NCBI GenBank assembly: GCA_029448655.1
Contig: JACCLO010000002.1
Coordinates: 2,604,001 to 2,668,000 of the forward strand
Origin: Wolfiporia cocos
Taxonomy: Eukaryota > Basidiomycota > Agaricomycetes > Polyporales > Phaeolaceae
DNA: 64,000 nt
Reading direction: 5' to 3'
The notes under the pieces were generated by a model. It had not been told where the DNA came from. It made no database searches and worked only from the letters and a program-made list of their open reading frames with translations. Position numbers and translations under genes: made by a program. Below are positions 46,701 to 57,200 of this stretch, piece by piece; the stretch's first letter is position 1; every line of letters starts with the position of its first letter.

Positions 46701-47743
46701 TCGACCATGGCCTATCCAAGGCCATCTCTCTCACTCCATGCGACAAAACAATTACAAGTGAAGGGGCCGCAGAAATATTCCATCGAAAGATATATTCACA
46801 ATACGGCATCCCCCGAAAAATCATCTCGGACAGGGGACCACAATTCGCATCAAAACTATTCAGGGAATTATGCAAGCTGCAGGGAACGGAGTCAGCGATG
46901 AGTACAGCATACCATCCCCAGACAGACGGACAAACGGAAAGGATGAACCAACAGATCGAAGTATACCTTCGTATCTATTGCATGAACGACCCTTTCCAAT
47001 GGGTACAACGACTGCCTGACGTCGAATTTGCGCACAACACCAGACGGACCGAAAACCGGCCAGCGCCACTTGAAATAATCTTAGGATACGTCCCGAGAGG
47101 ATTCCCAGACTATGACAGAGTAGGGAACGTCCCGGCAGCTGTCGACAGGATCAAGAAGATCAAAGAGGCGCGAAAGATGGCATTCATTGCGCATGAATTA
47201 GCCCAGAAAAGAATGGCAGGGCGATTCCTCAGAGAACTGCCGAAGCTTGAGAAAGGGGATAAGGTCTGGCTCGACGCCAAGAACCTAACGATCCCCTACA
47301 AATCAAACAAACTGGCACCAAAAAGAGAAGGACCCTTCACCATCACAGAAAAGATGGGACCCACGACATACCGGTTGCAGTTACCGGCGAGCTGGAAAAT
47401 TCATCCGATATTCCACGCTGCCCTACTAAAACCATTCAAAGAAACAAGGGCGCACGGACCCAATTACCTACGGCCGCCACCGGATATCATTAAGGGGCAG
47501 GAGGAATATGAAGTCGAAGCTATCTTGGCTGACAGATGGCAAAGAAAGAAGCATCAATACTTCGTCAAGTGGAAAGGCTATGCCATGGCCGACAACTCAT
47601 GGGAAGACGAGGCGAACTTGGAGCATTCCAAGGAGTTGATAAAAAGCTACCACCAAATGCGAGTCAGAACAACCCCGACACTCGAAAGCCCAACAGTAAT
47701 AATATGTCGACGACTCGCCACCAACTCCCTCGTCGCACCATGA
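43757..47743 (+). CDS. G1 pol: protease, dUTPase, reverse transcriptase, RNase H, integrase, chromodomain
   Basis: The frame is open over 1328 codons and also upstream of the first ATG, across the gag stop, in the -1 frame. Domains from the first Met: protease ALIDSGAM (11-18); dUTPase 135-265 with all five motifs (AAGYDLYAAE, GRLAGRSG, GVIDSDYRGD, RIAQIIFER, GEKGFGSTD); reverse transcriptase with VYMDDILVFS; RNase H with ETDASQFATGAVLKQ; integrase zinc finger (HPGIWG...CAICQQMKP) and core; and a C-terminal chromodomain (EYEVEAILADR...FVKWKGY...NSWEDEANL). In the integrase core the first catalytic Asp is replaced: SVNFITDLP where G2 has SVDFITDLP (AAT at 46646-46648). The second Asp (SDRGPQFAS) and the Glu (DGQTERMNQ) remain. 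The protein therefore looks complete but probably cannot integrate. Confidence 0.93.
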   Translation: MTLAKPVKCNALIDSGAMLNLIHSRVVEKYKVPTQPLKNPIIVKNVDGTENKDGRIDREATILLRYPKTQKTRKVRFLVGSIGTENMILGYGWLKDENPTIDWKDQTVDVRLMLGAEEKKQETTIRMDTVEMVVAPEGKIPTRGTQEAAGYDLYAAEETEIPAGGWKLVSTGVKMKIPKGSYGRLAGRSGNTLRHGLVVQAGVIDSDYRGDVGAIVFNYSDKAHRIILGMRIAQIIFERHLTPDIIEVKDLDETERGEKGFGSTDQPEETAQRLYTPEEYEVIRHFAKDNPRIIGKKGETRKKFRTKIQIINAVRKALTKSQEFVQKTPEPERTVEEMVPKHLLDFAKVFSKESAAAFPPSRPWDHAIELKPDFVPKDCKVYALSPKEQQALDEFLKENLAKGFIVPSKSPMASPFFFVPKKDSGLRPCQDYRYLNEGTIKNVYPLPLISELLEKLKGAKIFTKMDLRAGYNNVRIKKGDEWKAAFKTNRGLYEPTVMFFGLCNAPGTFQAMMNEILKEEILEGWVLVYMDDILVFSENEKTHKERERRILQKLVDNHLFVKPEKCAFGVDRVEFLGLVITPGNIQMDPAKLNGIKEWPTPQNLKEVRSFLGFANFYRKFIDHYSTHARPLVDLTKTVTGTGFQWTDKEQRAFDFMKQAFTTAPALGTPDKEKPFILETDASQFATGAVLKQTDETGGERPVGYLSQSLTSTERNYEIYDRELLRIVRALEEWRHLLEGAPHRILIRSDHQNLTYWRSAQCLNRRQARWHLFLSQFDLKLQHVPGRKLVMADTLSRLYHLDKSNEDNEGITMIPDELVVHAIQIPIIDRIKNANDRDESAEQAIRALGGTGEFPAKTTADEWQQTDGILLYRGRMYVPKDEDLQRDVISKYHDTIPAGHPGIWGTTVQVTTHFWWPDMRTMIAEYVRGCAICQQMKPDRNPLKPPLQPIPTREDAFPFSQCSVNFITDLPRVGKYDSMMVIVDHGLSKAISLTPCDKTITSEGAAEIFHRKIYSQYGIPRKIISDRGPQFASKLFRELCKLQGTESAMSTAYHPQTDGQTERMNQQIEVYLRIYCMNDPFQWVQRLPDVEFAHNTRRTENRPAPLEIILGYVPRGFPDYDRVGNVPAAVDRIKKIKEARKMAFIAHELAQKRMAGRFLRELPKLEKGDKVWLDAKNLTIPYKSNKLAPKREGPFTITEKMGPTTYRLQLPASWKIHPIFHAALLKPFKETRAHGPNYLRPPPDIIKGQEEYEVEAILADRWQRKKHQYFVKWKGYAMADNSWEDEANLEHSKELIKSYHQMRVRTTPTLESPTVIICRRLATNSLVAP

Positions 47744-48768
47744 CCCCCCACAGCGACACGGGTCACCGGGAAGGACGACCGAGAGGTACGCCGCCGAGGA
47801 GGTACTCCCCCCAACATCTGCAGATCAGACACGCCCTCCTCTGGTACAGGGCCGAGGGACCTTTTGCTGGCCGAACCGATGGCTGGACGGCCCTCTTTGA
47901 CATCGCACAGGACCTCACCCATATCTACAGCTCGTACCAGAATATCACCGAGGACCTCGTCTGAATGGAGGGGCAGATCAGAGCGCAGAGAGAGGGACTC
48001 GAGCTACTCACTGACAGACTTATCGACCGACTGGCCGCCACCACGACGGCCCGACTACGACATGCACTCAACGACTTCGAGGATCGCGAGCACACTACTT
48101 CCAATCGACCCGAATATGTGCCACGACCCGCCCGCTTTTTCACCACCGACGAACGACGCCGAGTTGCAAGGCCGTTTAATTTTATGGAACGCGATCGAGT
48201 ACTATTTCCACTGCCTACCGAGACTCAGAGGGCCCGCTGAACAGGAGTTAGAAACCCGGCGCCACGTATTCCTGGTGTGGGAAGCAACGGGCGACGTGAA
48301 CCACCAGCACGCCAGGAGAGCCCTAGGGCTACCCCAGCGAGACAGCGAAGAGCGAATAGCACGCCGCCTATTCGACGATCTCCTTCGGTGCAGAGTATTA
48401 CCCGCGAGGAGTTTGAGCGAGGTGCGAGGGAACACGAACGAGACACCGCCTCCCTACCCACATGGGCCGCACGAAACCTCCACCGAGCCGCACACCACTG
48501 GAGGTACCAACATAACGAATACCTCCGCGATATCCCTTCCCTACGGGTACCAGCGAGGCCCTCACCCGAGCAGCCGTGTCGACAATGTGGCTCCGCTAAC
48601 CACTGGATCCTCGACTGCCCCGATTATATTTGCAGAGCTTGTGGGCTCAATCAACCAGGTCATCGACAGAATGAATGCCGCCAACACTTCGTATGGCGAA
48701 CTCCTACGACCCCGTCCCTCAGCGGGAACAGCGACATCTACAACAAACAGGACGCCGAGGCACTCTGA
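47704..48768 (+). pseudogene. G1 third ORF with double zinc knuckle, two in-frame stops
   Basis: It starts at an ATG (MSTTRHQLP) inside the end of pol, in another frame. The homologous ORF in G2 starts MSTPPPSQP at the same place. The frame has TGA at 47962-47964 and 48238-48240, absent from G2. The end is well conserved: CRQCGSANHWILDC (CX2CX4HX4C) and CRACGLNQPGHRQNEC. Over the same DNA the pol frame, after a single TGA at 47741-47743, stays open to 48811. The role is unknown. Confidence 0.65.
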
Positions 48769-48822
48769 AGAGGGGAACTTGGAAAATTTGTCGAGGCCGA
48801 CGAATGCCTAGGGAGGGGCTGA

Positions 48823-49780
48823 TGTTACGGTTATTTTAATTTTTCGAATATCGACAGAACTCACCACCGGGCGAATACGATACAGGGACTTGTTGCGCAA
48901 CCAGCCCCCCCCTGGCCACTCGTGATCTTATTGGGCGCATCCCCAATTGTACTAGTCTATAGGGCTCGTTTCATCTTTGGCAGATCCAACCCTGCCACCG
49001 TTTCATGTTCATCGTTTATTAGCTGACAGATGGCGTTCAACCGCCATCATTCCTATCTATCGTCTCAGATATATCACTCCATACTTATCAGACGTTTGGG
49101 ACTATAGCGTAGATAGTATCTGTGGCATCTGGGACAGACTTGACCCCTGAAACCTAGCGTAGTATAAAAACTCATGTACTTACCGTCGAGGCTCTTCAGC
49201 TCGGCCTTGTTGTATAAACAAGAAGTCTTATACTCGTTCTCAAACGTAGGAAACTACGCTCAGTATTTCTCACTCGAGCAATCGAACGACTAAGTCCTCG
49301 AAGTGCACACTGACTTCTCGGACTTAGGCAAGTCTTATATTATATTCGACTCGCACTTGAACAGATTATATCCTCTAACGCGTATTGGATATTAACCGAT
49401 CTCCTTATCACAAGACGCGCAGCGGACCCAATGCAACGCGCTTATGAGTGGTGTTATAGACCACTCCCCCAAAAGGGCTACGATAACAGCTTGGCTGTTA
49501 TCAAGGGTCCGGCTATATCTGCAGTTCAGATTCCCACGCTTAGCGTCTACGGGTAGCCTTGTTCAGGTTATACCCACGTATTCCCTCTGTATACCCTAGT
49601 TAATTACTCCGTAACGTCCAGATGCCTTTACAGGTATAATCTGTGACACTCCTAAGGACTTCACTTAGGACCCGAAGGCATCTAACGAATATTTGCCTTG
49701 CATACGGCGACGTGCCTACGTGCAGAAGAACGATCTATATTCGCGACTCGAATATACGAACGGGTATTCGACCCGTAACA
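48823..49780 (+). repeat. G1 3' LTR, interrupted by a solo LTR
   Basis: Matches the 5' LTR on both sides of an insertion at 49406-49647; CTCCT is duplicated at its borders. Confidence 0.88.
49406..49647. mobile_element. Solo LTR (242 bp) nested in the G1 3' LTR
   Basis: It begins TATCACAAGACGC and ends ATCTGTGACA, with CTCCT on both sides (49401-49405, 49648-49652). The start was probably TGTCACA before a change in the second base. No internal region is present. Confidence 0.75.
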
Positions 49781-51064
49781 CTTTTCCCTTGGAGGTGGGC
49801 TTCTTCTTATCATTTCCTCGTCCCTTGATAAAGGTGTTATAATTGTTTTCGTTGATGGATGCTTGTTTCATCCATCCGGTGAGAGTTACGATGGGGGGAA
49901 CAATATTTATGATGTGGGTTATGAGTGCTGGTCAAATAGCTCTCTTGTATGCTGTGACGAAGAGAGGGTCACAGTGTACACGGTCTAACCCCGTTTTTCC
50001 TACGAGGTTGTTGAATTCGATATTGAAATCGTCAATGCTCTTCTTGTCTTGTCTGAGATCAAAGAGATCGTCATTGGTTTTTTGTTTCTCTTCGATCGGT
50101 TCGAAGGCTGCATCAAATTCGGCGCTGAATTGGGCCAGTGGGGGCAGCGCGAATGCCCGGGTGATCGGGTCAGTGTATTTGGCGTAGTAGTTTTCTTTCC
50201 ATTGGTTCACCCGGTCGCTTCCTTTGATGTACGACATGATGAAGAGAATCTTCTGGTCATCGGATTGATAGTCTGCTGCAAACATGGTGAACCAGGTGTT
50301 GCAGTCGACCTTGAAGCTCTGTAGCTTCTTTTGTTCCCCTTTGAATGGTTTGGGGGTAGCGAGCTTTATGCAGTTTCCTCTGGCTGGCTGAGGGGCTTGA
50401 GCACCCCATCCTATCGGTGCTCCTCCTCCTGGGGGGCCTCCTCCTCCTGGTGGGCCTCCTCCTCCTGGTGGTCCTGCTGGATTGCCTCCTGCGCCGCCTG
50501 CTGGATTGCCACTGCTGCCCGGGGGACCTCCGCCCCCTGTGCCACCTGGGGGACCTCCTCCTCCAGGAATTCCTCCTCCTCCAGTCGTTCCTGTTCCAGA
50601 GGGATTTGCTCCAACAGGATTGCTAGTGAGCGGATTATTAGCCGGTGGAGGGTTATTGGCCATTCCCCCTGCGCCCTGGCTTGTGCCTCTGCTTCCTGGA
50701 ATAGTACTGCTGCCCATGCCACACCCATGGTTCCTCCGGTGGAGGGGGTGTTCGTCATCTGTTCTCCTGATTGTTGTCCATCAGCTCGGTGGATGGTAAG
50801 CGTTGGTGTCATAATATTAGCGACCGTTCCAAACTGCTCGAATGCGGCGCGCGTCTGATCCCAAGGATCGTTCGAAGATGGGGGAACCTGTACCCAAGTG
50901 GGTGAAAGCCTGTCTGGGGACAGGATGGTGAGGTATCCTCCTTTCATGAAGAATCCTGCTGGGGGATCTCTCCACTCATATTTCTCTTCATAAGAGATTT
51001 GTCGGTATGCTTCGGGGAGTGTTTCAATCAACCTGGTCGGGAGATCTGGGTCAAATCGTTGCAT
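49781..51064 (-). pseudogene. G3 gag fragment
   Basis: The frame starts MQRFDPDLPTRLIETLPEAY and is closely related to G2 gag. About 10 bp are missing relative to G2 near 50705-50730, so the N-terminal part and the capsid core (NTWFTMFAADYQSDDQK) fall in different frames, which overlap at 50411-50717. The nucleocapsid end is lost at the junction with G1. The gene cannot give a normal protein. Confidence 0.8.
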
Positions 51065-51199
51065 AGGCTTGCACTTTGGTGAGCGAGCTTTGTTAGAGCT
51101 CGACCTTCTGTTATGGATCGAATATCCGTTCAACGCAAAATAACTAAGTCGAGTTACTCAGCGTATTGAGTAGCGCACTACTTGTCGGACTCCCTAGAG
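49781..51199 (-). mobile_element. Gypsy element G3, 5' portion (gag and LTR end), minus strand
   Basis: A third element of the G2 family lies on the minus strand. Its 5' LTR is cut in two by G2: inner part 51109-51199, outer part 59855-60305. After the LTR comes the same primer-binding word (GAAGGTCGAGCTC), then gag from 51064 down to 49781. There the sequence stops abruptly at the end of the G1 3' LTR. The rest of G3 (end of gag, pol, other LTR) is not in the window. Confidence 0.85.
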
Positions 51200-51733
51200 T
51201 GTTACGATCCGTATGAGTCCGTATATTTTGACGCCTCACTGGAGAGGAGGACTTAGCGTTCAACCGCTGTATTTACCGATTATTCTTAGGGTCCCTGCTC
51301 AACCACCGACCCTCGTTTCATGTACAACAACCCTACGCCCCTAGTCTCATAGCGTATCAGGTTCTAGGTGATATCTGTTGTATATCTACAGAGCTTCTAC
51401 GTTTCAGCCATTGTTGCGCTCAACCGCAGCGTTTCGGCTTAGTTATCGTAGCGTACTAACCTTATGGACTTAGTGGTAGCAGTACCAAGGACACTATGAC
51501 CCCGATTACAGAATCGTAGTATAAAGACCCTGTTGTAAATACTGGCCGAGTTCCTCAGCTCGACCTTGTTGAATTACAAGGATCCTATACTCGTTCTCAA
51601 AGGACTTAAGCAATTAAGTCTGCAGCCAGTATATCGACGCTCGACTCTGCTGAGTCCGACGAGTAGTGCGCTACTCGATACGCTGAGTAACTCGACTTAA
51701 CATCTCAGCTGAACGGATATTCGATCCGTAACA
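51200..51733 (+). repeat. G2 5' LTR
   Basis: Contains TATAAA at 51520-51525 and the predicted transcript start AGCTCGACCTT at 51557-51567. Confidence 0.95.
51520..51567 (+). promoter_or_regulatory. G2 LTR core promoter and predicted start of transcript
   Basis: TATAAA is followed 37 bp later by AGCTCGACCTT, whose reverse complement is the primer-binding site. The same pair is spaced 33 bp in G1. Confidence 0.6.
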
Positions 51734-51734
51734 G

Positions 51735-51745
51735 AAGGTCGAGCT
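51735..51745 (+). promoter_or_regulatory. G2 self-complementary primer-binding site
   Basis: AAGGTCGAGCT begins one base after the LTR and is the exact 11-nt reverse complement of 51557-51567. Pairing does not extend further on either side. Confidence 0.65.
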
Positions 51746-51778
51746 CTTAACAGACTCACTTACCAAGAGTGCAAGTCC

Positions 51779-54172
51779 ATGCAACGCTTTGACCTGGATC
51801 TCCCGAACCGGTTGATCCATCTGCTCCCCGAAGAATACAGACGCATCTACTACGAAGACAAACACGAGTGGAGAGATCCCCCCGCAGGGTTCTTTACGAC
51901 AGGAGGGTATCTCACCGTCCCGACTCCAGACAGACTTACTCCCTTGTGGGTGCAGTTACCCCCATCCTCGAACGACCCCTGGGAGCAGACGCGCGCCGCT
52001 TTCGAACGCTTCGGAAACGTCACAAACTTGATGACACCAACCATCACCATATCTCGAACAGGCAATGGACAACTCGGAGGACAGACAACGAACCCCAACC
52101 CTGCAGGAGGAAGCATGGGTCTGGGAGGTACAACCTTGGGCGGAAGTGCTGTTCCGGGAAGCAGCGGCACGAGCCAGGGCGCAGGGGGAGTGGCCAATAT
52201 CTGTCACAGATTAGGGACAATGAAACCTGAAGAGGGGGTAATGTCACAGATTTGGGACATGCCACTATTTTTCCCGTATTTTTACCTATTTATCTGGTGT
52301 TTCTACGACCTTGTAGACATTTACGCTGCTAAGCGCCCGTCTACACGTACACGCAACCAAACAACACGTACACAACGCGGTATACGTCCACTTGTCATAA
52401 CAACACGTACATAACACGCTTGTACGCGTCAATGACTCAGCGGACTAACCTTCGGTGTCACGCGCTTTACTCATATCCCGGTACCGGGCTATGTCAGTAC
52501 GATTGGATAAGCGGCCCGCTCGTTATCACATGCCAATGCCCTTATGATTACTCGTATCCCGATGCCGGTATATAAGAATCACATGCATGGCTTACTAACG
52601 TAGTTACAGCCACTTCCACAACATGGACCTACGGTCCAAACAAACGATCTTACTGGTGCGGCCATTACCGGCGCACATGGTCTATTGTAGTTTACGACTT
52701 AACCATATTAGTTATGTCTGCGCACAGACCACCTTCATGTTTGGCTCCCTTACCGGTAACCAAACAAAGCATGTATATAAGTAGGGCTATCACTGCGGAT
52801 AAGCCTTAGATTTGTTCTCTGCATTCGCACAGTTACAAACCATCTCTGCTTGCGCCCACTAGCTTCCTCACCAACCTTCTGCAACATCTTCAAGTCGCCT
52901 ATAAGGTTATAGTGTGAGTCCCACAGTCTAGTCTGTGTCAATATCCCTCCGCCAGTTAATAATCCGCTACCTGGAAATCCTAGCGGAACAAACCCCACCG
53001 GACCAGGAGCGTCTGGAGGAGGAGGAATTCCTGGAGGGGGAGGTCCCCCCGGGGGCGGAGGTCCCCCGGGCGGCACCGGTAATCCAGCAGGCGGCGCAGG
53101 AGGCAATCCAGGAGGACCGCCAGGCGGAGGAGGAGGACCACCAGGCGGAGGAGGCCCCCCAGGTGGAGGAAACCCCGCGGGATGGGGCGGGCAGTTCGCC
53201 CCACCAGGGCGAGGGAACCGCATAAAGCTCGCCACCCCCGAACCCTTCAAGGGAGAACGAAAGAAGCTACAACGCTTCAAGAATGATTGCAACACATGGT
53301 TCACCATGTTCGCGGCAGACTATCAAACCGACAATCAGAAAATCCTCTTCATCATGTCCTACATTCGAGGAAGCGACCGAGTAGACCAATGGAAGGAGAA
53401 CTACTATGCCAAGCACACAGATCCGGCGACAGGAGCATTCGTCCTTCCCACGCTACTCCAGTTCAGTGCAGAATTCGACGCCGCATTCGAGCCCATCGAA
53501 GAGAAACAGAAAACCAATGACGATCTCTTCGACCTCAGGCAGGAGAAGAAGAACATCGACGACTTCAATATTGAATTCGATAACCTCGTAGGGAAAACGG
53601 GACTGGACCGACAACAGTGCAACCCACTCCTCGTCACCTTGTACAAGAGAGCCATCCGACCCGCACTCGTTACGCATATCATAAATATTGTTCCCCCCGT
53701 CATAACCCTCACGGACTGGATGAAACAAGCATCCATCAACGAGAACAATTATAACACGTTCATCAAAGGACGAGGAGACCCCAAGAAGAAACCCCAGTGG
53801 CGACCCAAGGGACCTAGCTCCCCAGCCACACCGACTCCCGTAAAAGACCCGAACGCAATGGACGTTGACCGAATGTCCACAGAAGAGCGACGCAAGCTCC
53901 AAACTGAGGGGCGGTGCTTCAATTGTAAGGAGAAGGGCCACCTCTCCAGCAACTGCCCAAAGCGAAAGAAGAAGTCTCCTGCGAAGGGCAAAGCTCAAAA
54001 GGTAGAGGCCGTAGAGGAGGGGAACCCCGCCGCTCACACGGAAGAAGAAGACACCGAGGACGAGGACGATGGAGCCACCGCAGTGGAAGAAGCAGTTAAC
54101 GCAATCAGGATTCTCAAAGCTAAGAACCCCTCGTTCCTTGCCCAGATTCTCGATGACCAGGATTTCGAATAG
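51779..54172 (+). pseudogene. G2 gag, interrupted by a solo LTR
   Basis: The N-terminal part starts MQRFDLDLPNRLIHLLPEEY and is open to the insertion at 52202-52940. The remainder continues after it in the same frame (insert plus target copy is 744 bp, a multiple of three), but the insert contains stops. A glycine/proline-rich linker is followed by the capsid core (NTWFTMFAADYQTDNQK) and one CCHC knuckle, CFNCKEKGHLSSNC. The tail is very acidic. It ends with TAG at 54170-54172. The -1 frame is open across this stop into pol. Confidence 0.88.
52202..52940. mobile_element. Solo LTR (739 bp) nested in G2 gag
   Basis: It begins TGTCACAGATTAGGGACA and ends GTCTGTGTCA, with ATATC at 52197-52201 and 52941-52945. 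A near-copy of its first bases (GTCACAGATTTGGGACA) lies about 40 bp further in. A TATATAAG box is seen near 52773. It has no coding region. Confidence 0.85.
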
Positions 54173-54279
54173 GGAGGAAGCGCACGGTCTTACCTCCCGA
54201 AAGCGCAGCTCATGTAATTACCTCGTATGAACGCGACCGGTCGCTGTTTATCCCCGTAACCCTGAAGCTGCAGAAAGCC

Positions 54280-57200
54280 GTGAAAGTAAACGCCCTCATC
54301 GACTCGGGAGCCATGTCCTCCCTGATCCATTCAAAACTTGTCATTCGACACCGAATCGTGACTCGACCTCTAAGAAACCCAATCACCGTCCGGAACGTCG
54401 ATGGAACCACCAACAAGGACGGACAGGTAGATCGGGAAGTCTACCTCCCCATCAAATACGGAGGAAAGGAACGAAAAGTCCGCTTCCTCGTAGGAAACAT
54501 CGGAAAAGAAGAAGTAATCCTTGGTTACAATTGGTTGAAAAAGGAGAGCCCTGTCATCGATTGGGCAACAGGGAAGGTCGATATTGCCCCTGACAAACCG
54601 ACAGAAAAAGCCCGAACGACCGACGCCGTAATCCAACTCGACACTGTCAAAATGACAGTAGCCCCCGAAGGGAAGCTCCCAACGCGGGGAACCGACGGCG
54701 CCATTGGATACGACCTATACGCCTCAAAGGATGAGGAAATCACCCCTGGGGGATGGAAGGCGATCCCCACCGGAGTTCGGATGGAGATCCCGAAAGGATC
54801 TTACGGGAGGATAGCCTCACGATCGGGCCTCACGCTCAAACACGGGCTCACGGTTGGGGCAGGAGTGATCGATCCTGACTATCGCGGAGAAGTCCAAGTC
54901 ATCCTGTTCAACCAATCGACGACACCTCATCGTATCATTCCCGGAATGCGCATTGCGCAAATAATATTTGAACAAGCCCTCACCCCCGAAGTAGTCCAGG
55001 TAGAGGAGCTCGATGAAACAAAGAGAGGGGATGCGGGCTTCGGCTCCACCGACACTCGGCAGCCAGTGGAGGATCCCATCTCAGACGAAGAATACCAACT
55101 ACTCAGGAGATTTGTCCGAACCAAGAAACTGGTCGCCCCTAGAACCAGGAACCCAAGGCGATTCCGGCAGGAAAGCACAGCCCTATCCCGCATACGCAAG
55201 GTAATGACGAAATCCCAGAAACTCTCCGAGACAGAGAAAAGGGGGCCCACAGAGGACGCCCTCCCCGAACACCTGAAAGACTTCGCACACGTCTTCAGCA
55301 AGAAAGCCGCAGCCGCGTTTCCCCCTTCGAGACCGTGGGACCATGCTATCGAACTAAAACCTGACTTTGTACCCCGGGACTGCAAGGTATACTCGCTGTC
55401 CCCCAGAGAACAAAAGGCCATGGACGAATTTCTGGCAGAAAATCTCGCCAAGGGATTCATCCGACCATTGAAGTCCCCCATGGCGTCCCCCGCCTTCTTC
55501 GTCCTAAAGAAAGACGGAGGGCTAAGGCCCTGCCAGGACTACCGATACCTAAACGAAGGAATGGTTAAGAACGCTTATCCCCTACCCCTGATATCCGAAC
55601 TCATCGAGAAGCTAAGAGGGGCAAAGGTGTTCACCAAAATGGACCTGCGAGCAGGATATAACAACGTACGGATCCGAGAAGGCGATCAATGGAAGGGCGC
55701 ATTCAAAACCAATGCTGGCCTCTACGAACCAACAGTAATGTTCTTTGGGATGTGCAATTCACCAGCAACGTTCCAGGCCATGATGAATGAGATACTAAAA
55801 GAGGAAATCACGGAAGGATGGGTATTAGTCTACATGGACGACATCCTCATCTTCTCTCCAGACCACACGACCCACAGAGAGCGAGAGCGACGAGTCCTGC
55901 AAAAGCTGGCTGAAGAAAAGCTATTCGTGAAGCCCGAGAAATGCGCGTTCGGGGTAGAGAGGGTAGAGTTCCTTGGACTCGTAATCGCCCCCGGCCAAAT
56001 CCAGATGGACCCCGCCAAGCTCAAAGGGATCCGCGACTGGCCACCCCCGCGAAATGTCAAAGGGGTCCGCTCCTTCTTAGGGTTCGCGAACTTCTACAGA
56101 AAGTTCATCGACCACTATTCCGCGCACGCGCGACCGCTCATCGACCTCACAAAAACGGCAACAGGCACAGGGTTCAAGTGGACAGAACGAGAAAGCGAGG
56201 CGTTCGAATTCTTAAAAAGTCAGTTCGTAACAGCCCCCGCGCTGCTCCTCCCCGACAAGGAGAAACCCTTTATCCTGGAAACCGACGCCTCCCAGTTCGC
56301 CCTCGGAGCAGTGCTCAAACAAAAAGACGATAACGGAAACGAGCGACCAGTGGGCTATCTATCACAGTCCCTCACCCCGGCCGAACGAAACTACGAAATC
56401 TACGATCGAGAACTCCTAGGGGTGGTTCGCGCGCTGGAAGAATGGCGCCACCTTCTAGAAGGGGGTCCACATCAGATCCTGATCAGGAGCGATCACCAGA
56501 ACCTTACGTATTGGCGAAGCGCCCAGAGATTGAATCGGAGGCAAGCGAGATGGCACCTGTTACTATCTCAATTCGACATACGGCTACAGCACGTCCCAGG
56601 AAAGAAGTTGGTAATGGCAGACACCCTCTCGCGCCTCATGAATTTGGACAGCTCCGACCACGACAACGAAGACATTCTGATGCTGCCCGATACCCTATTC
56701 ATTCACGCAATCGAAGTCCCGATCATCGATCGGATCAAGATCGCAAAGCCCTTCGATCCGATCGCGGAACAGGGGCTCCGCGCCCTCGAACAAGGGGAAC
56801 AGCCTCCTTTAAGGACAGTAATGGAAGACTGGCAGTACACCGAAGGGGTCCTCTTGTATAAGGGGCGGATGTACGTGCCAAGGGACCCGGGCCTGAGAAA
56901 GGACGTTATCTCAAGATATCACGACCCAATAGCGGCAGGTCACCCCGGAATTTGGGGGACGACCCTGAAGGTGCAAGATCACTTCTGGTGGCCCGACCTG
57001 CGAAAAACCGTGGCCGAATATGTCAAAGGCTGCGCCATCTGTCAGCAGATGAAACCCGACCGACATCCGACAAAGGCACCGCTGCAACCGATTCCGACCC
57101 GAAAAGACGCACTTCCCTTCTCACAATGCTCAGTGGACTTCATCACCGACCTCCCCCGGGTAGGGAAATATGATTCGGTTATGGTCATTGTCAATCATGG

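Larger units (their letters stand above)
41080..49780 (+). mobile_element. Ty3/Gypsy chromovirus-like LTR retrotransposon G1 (older, damaged)
   Basis: LTRs begin TGTTACGGTTATTTTAATTT and end CGACCCGTAACA. The 5' LTR (41080-41778, 699 bp) and 3' LTR (48823-49780, about 711 bp after removing a nested solo LTR) differ by several substitutions and a 12-bp indel, so the copy is not recent. Between them lie gag, pol with dUTPase, and a third ORF. A purine-rich tract (GGGAGGGGCTGA) precedes the 3' LTR. Flanks do not match: AATTG on the left, CTTTT on the right, where the sequence passes straight into the gag of element G3. Confidence 0.93.

Noticed and set aside
47864..48811. The 315-codon frame in G1 as a separate gene with its own ATG.
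   Set aside because: It is the pol-frame extension that is continuous with pol in G2; the ATG is internal and not conserved.
52935..53225. A 96-codon Glu-rich frame in the G2 gag linker as a separate protein.
   Set aside because: It is the alternative reading of the Gly/Pro-rich gag linker; repeated GGAGGA codons give Glu-rich shadows in every copy.
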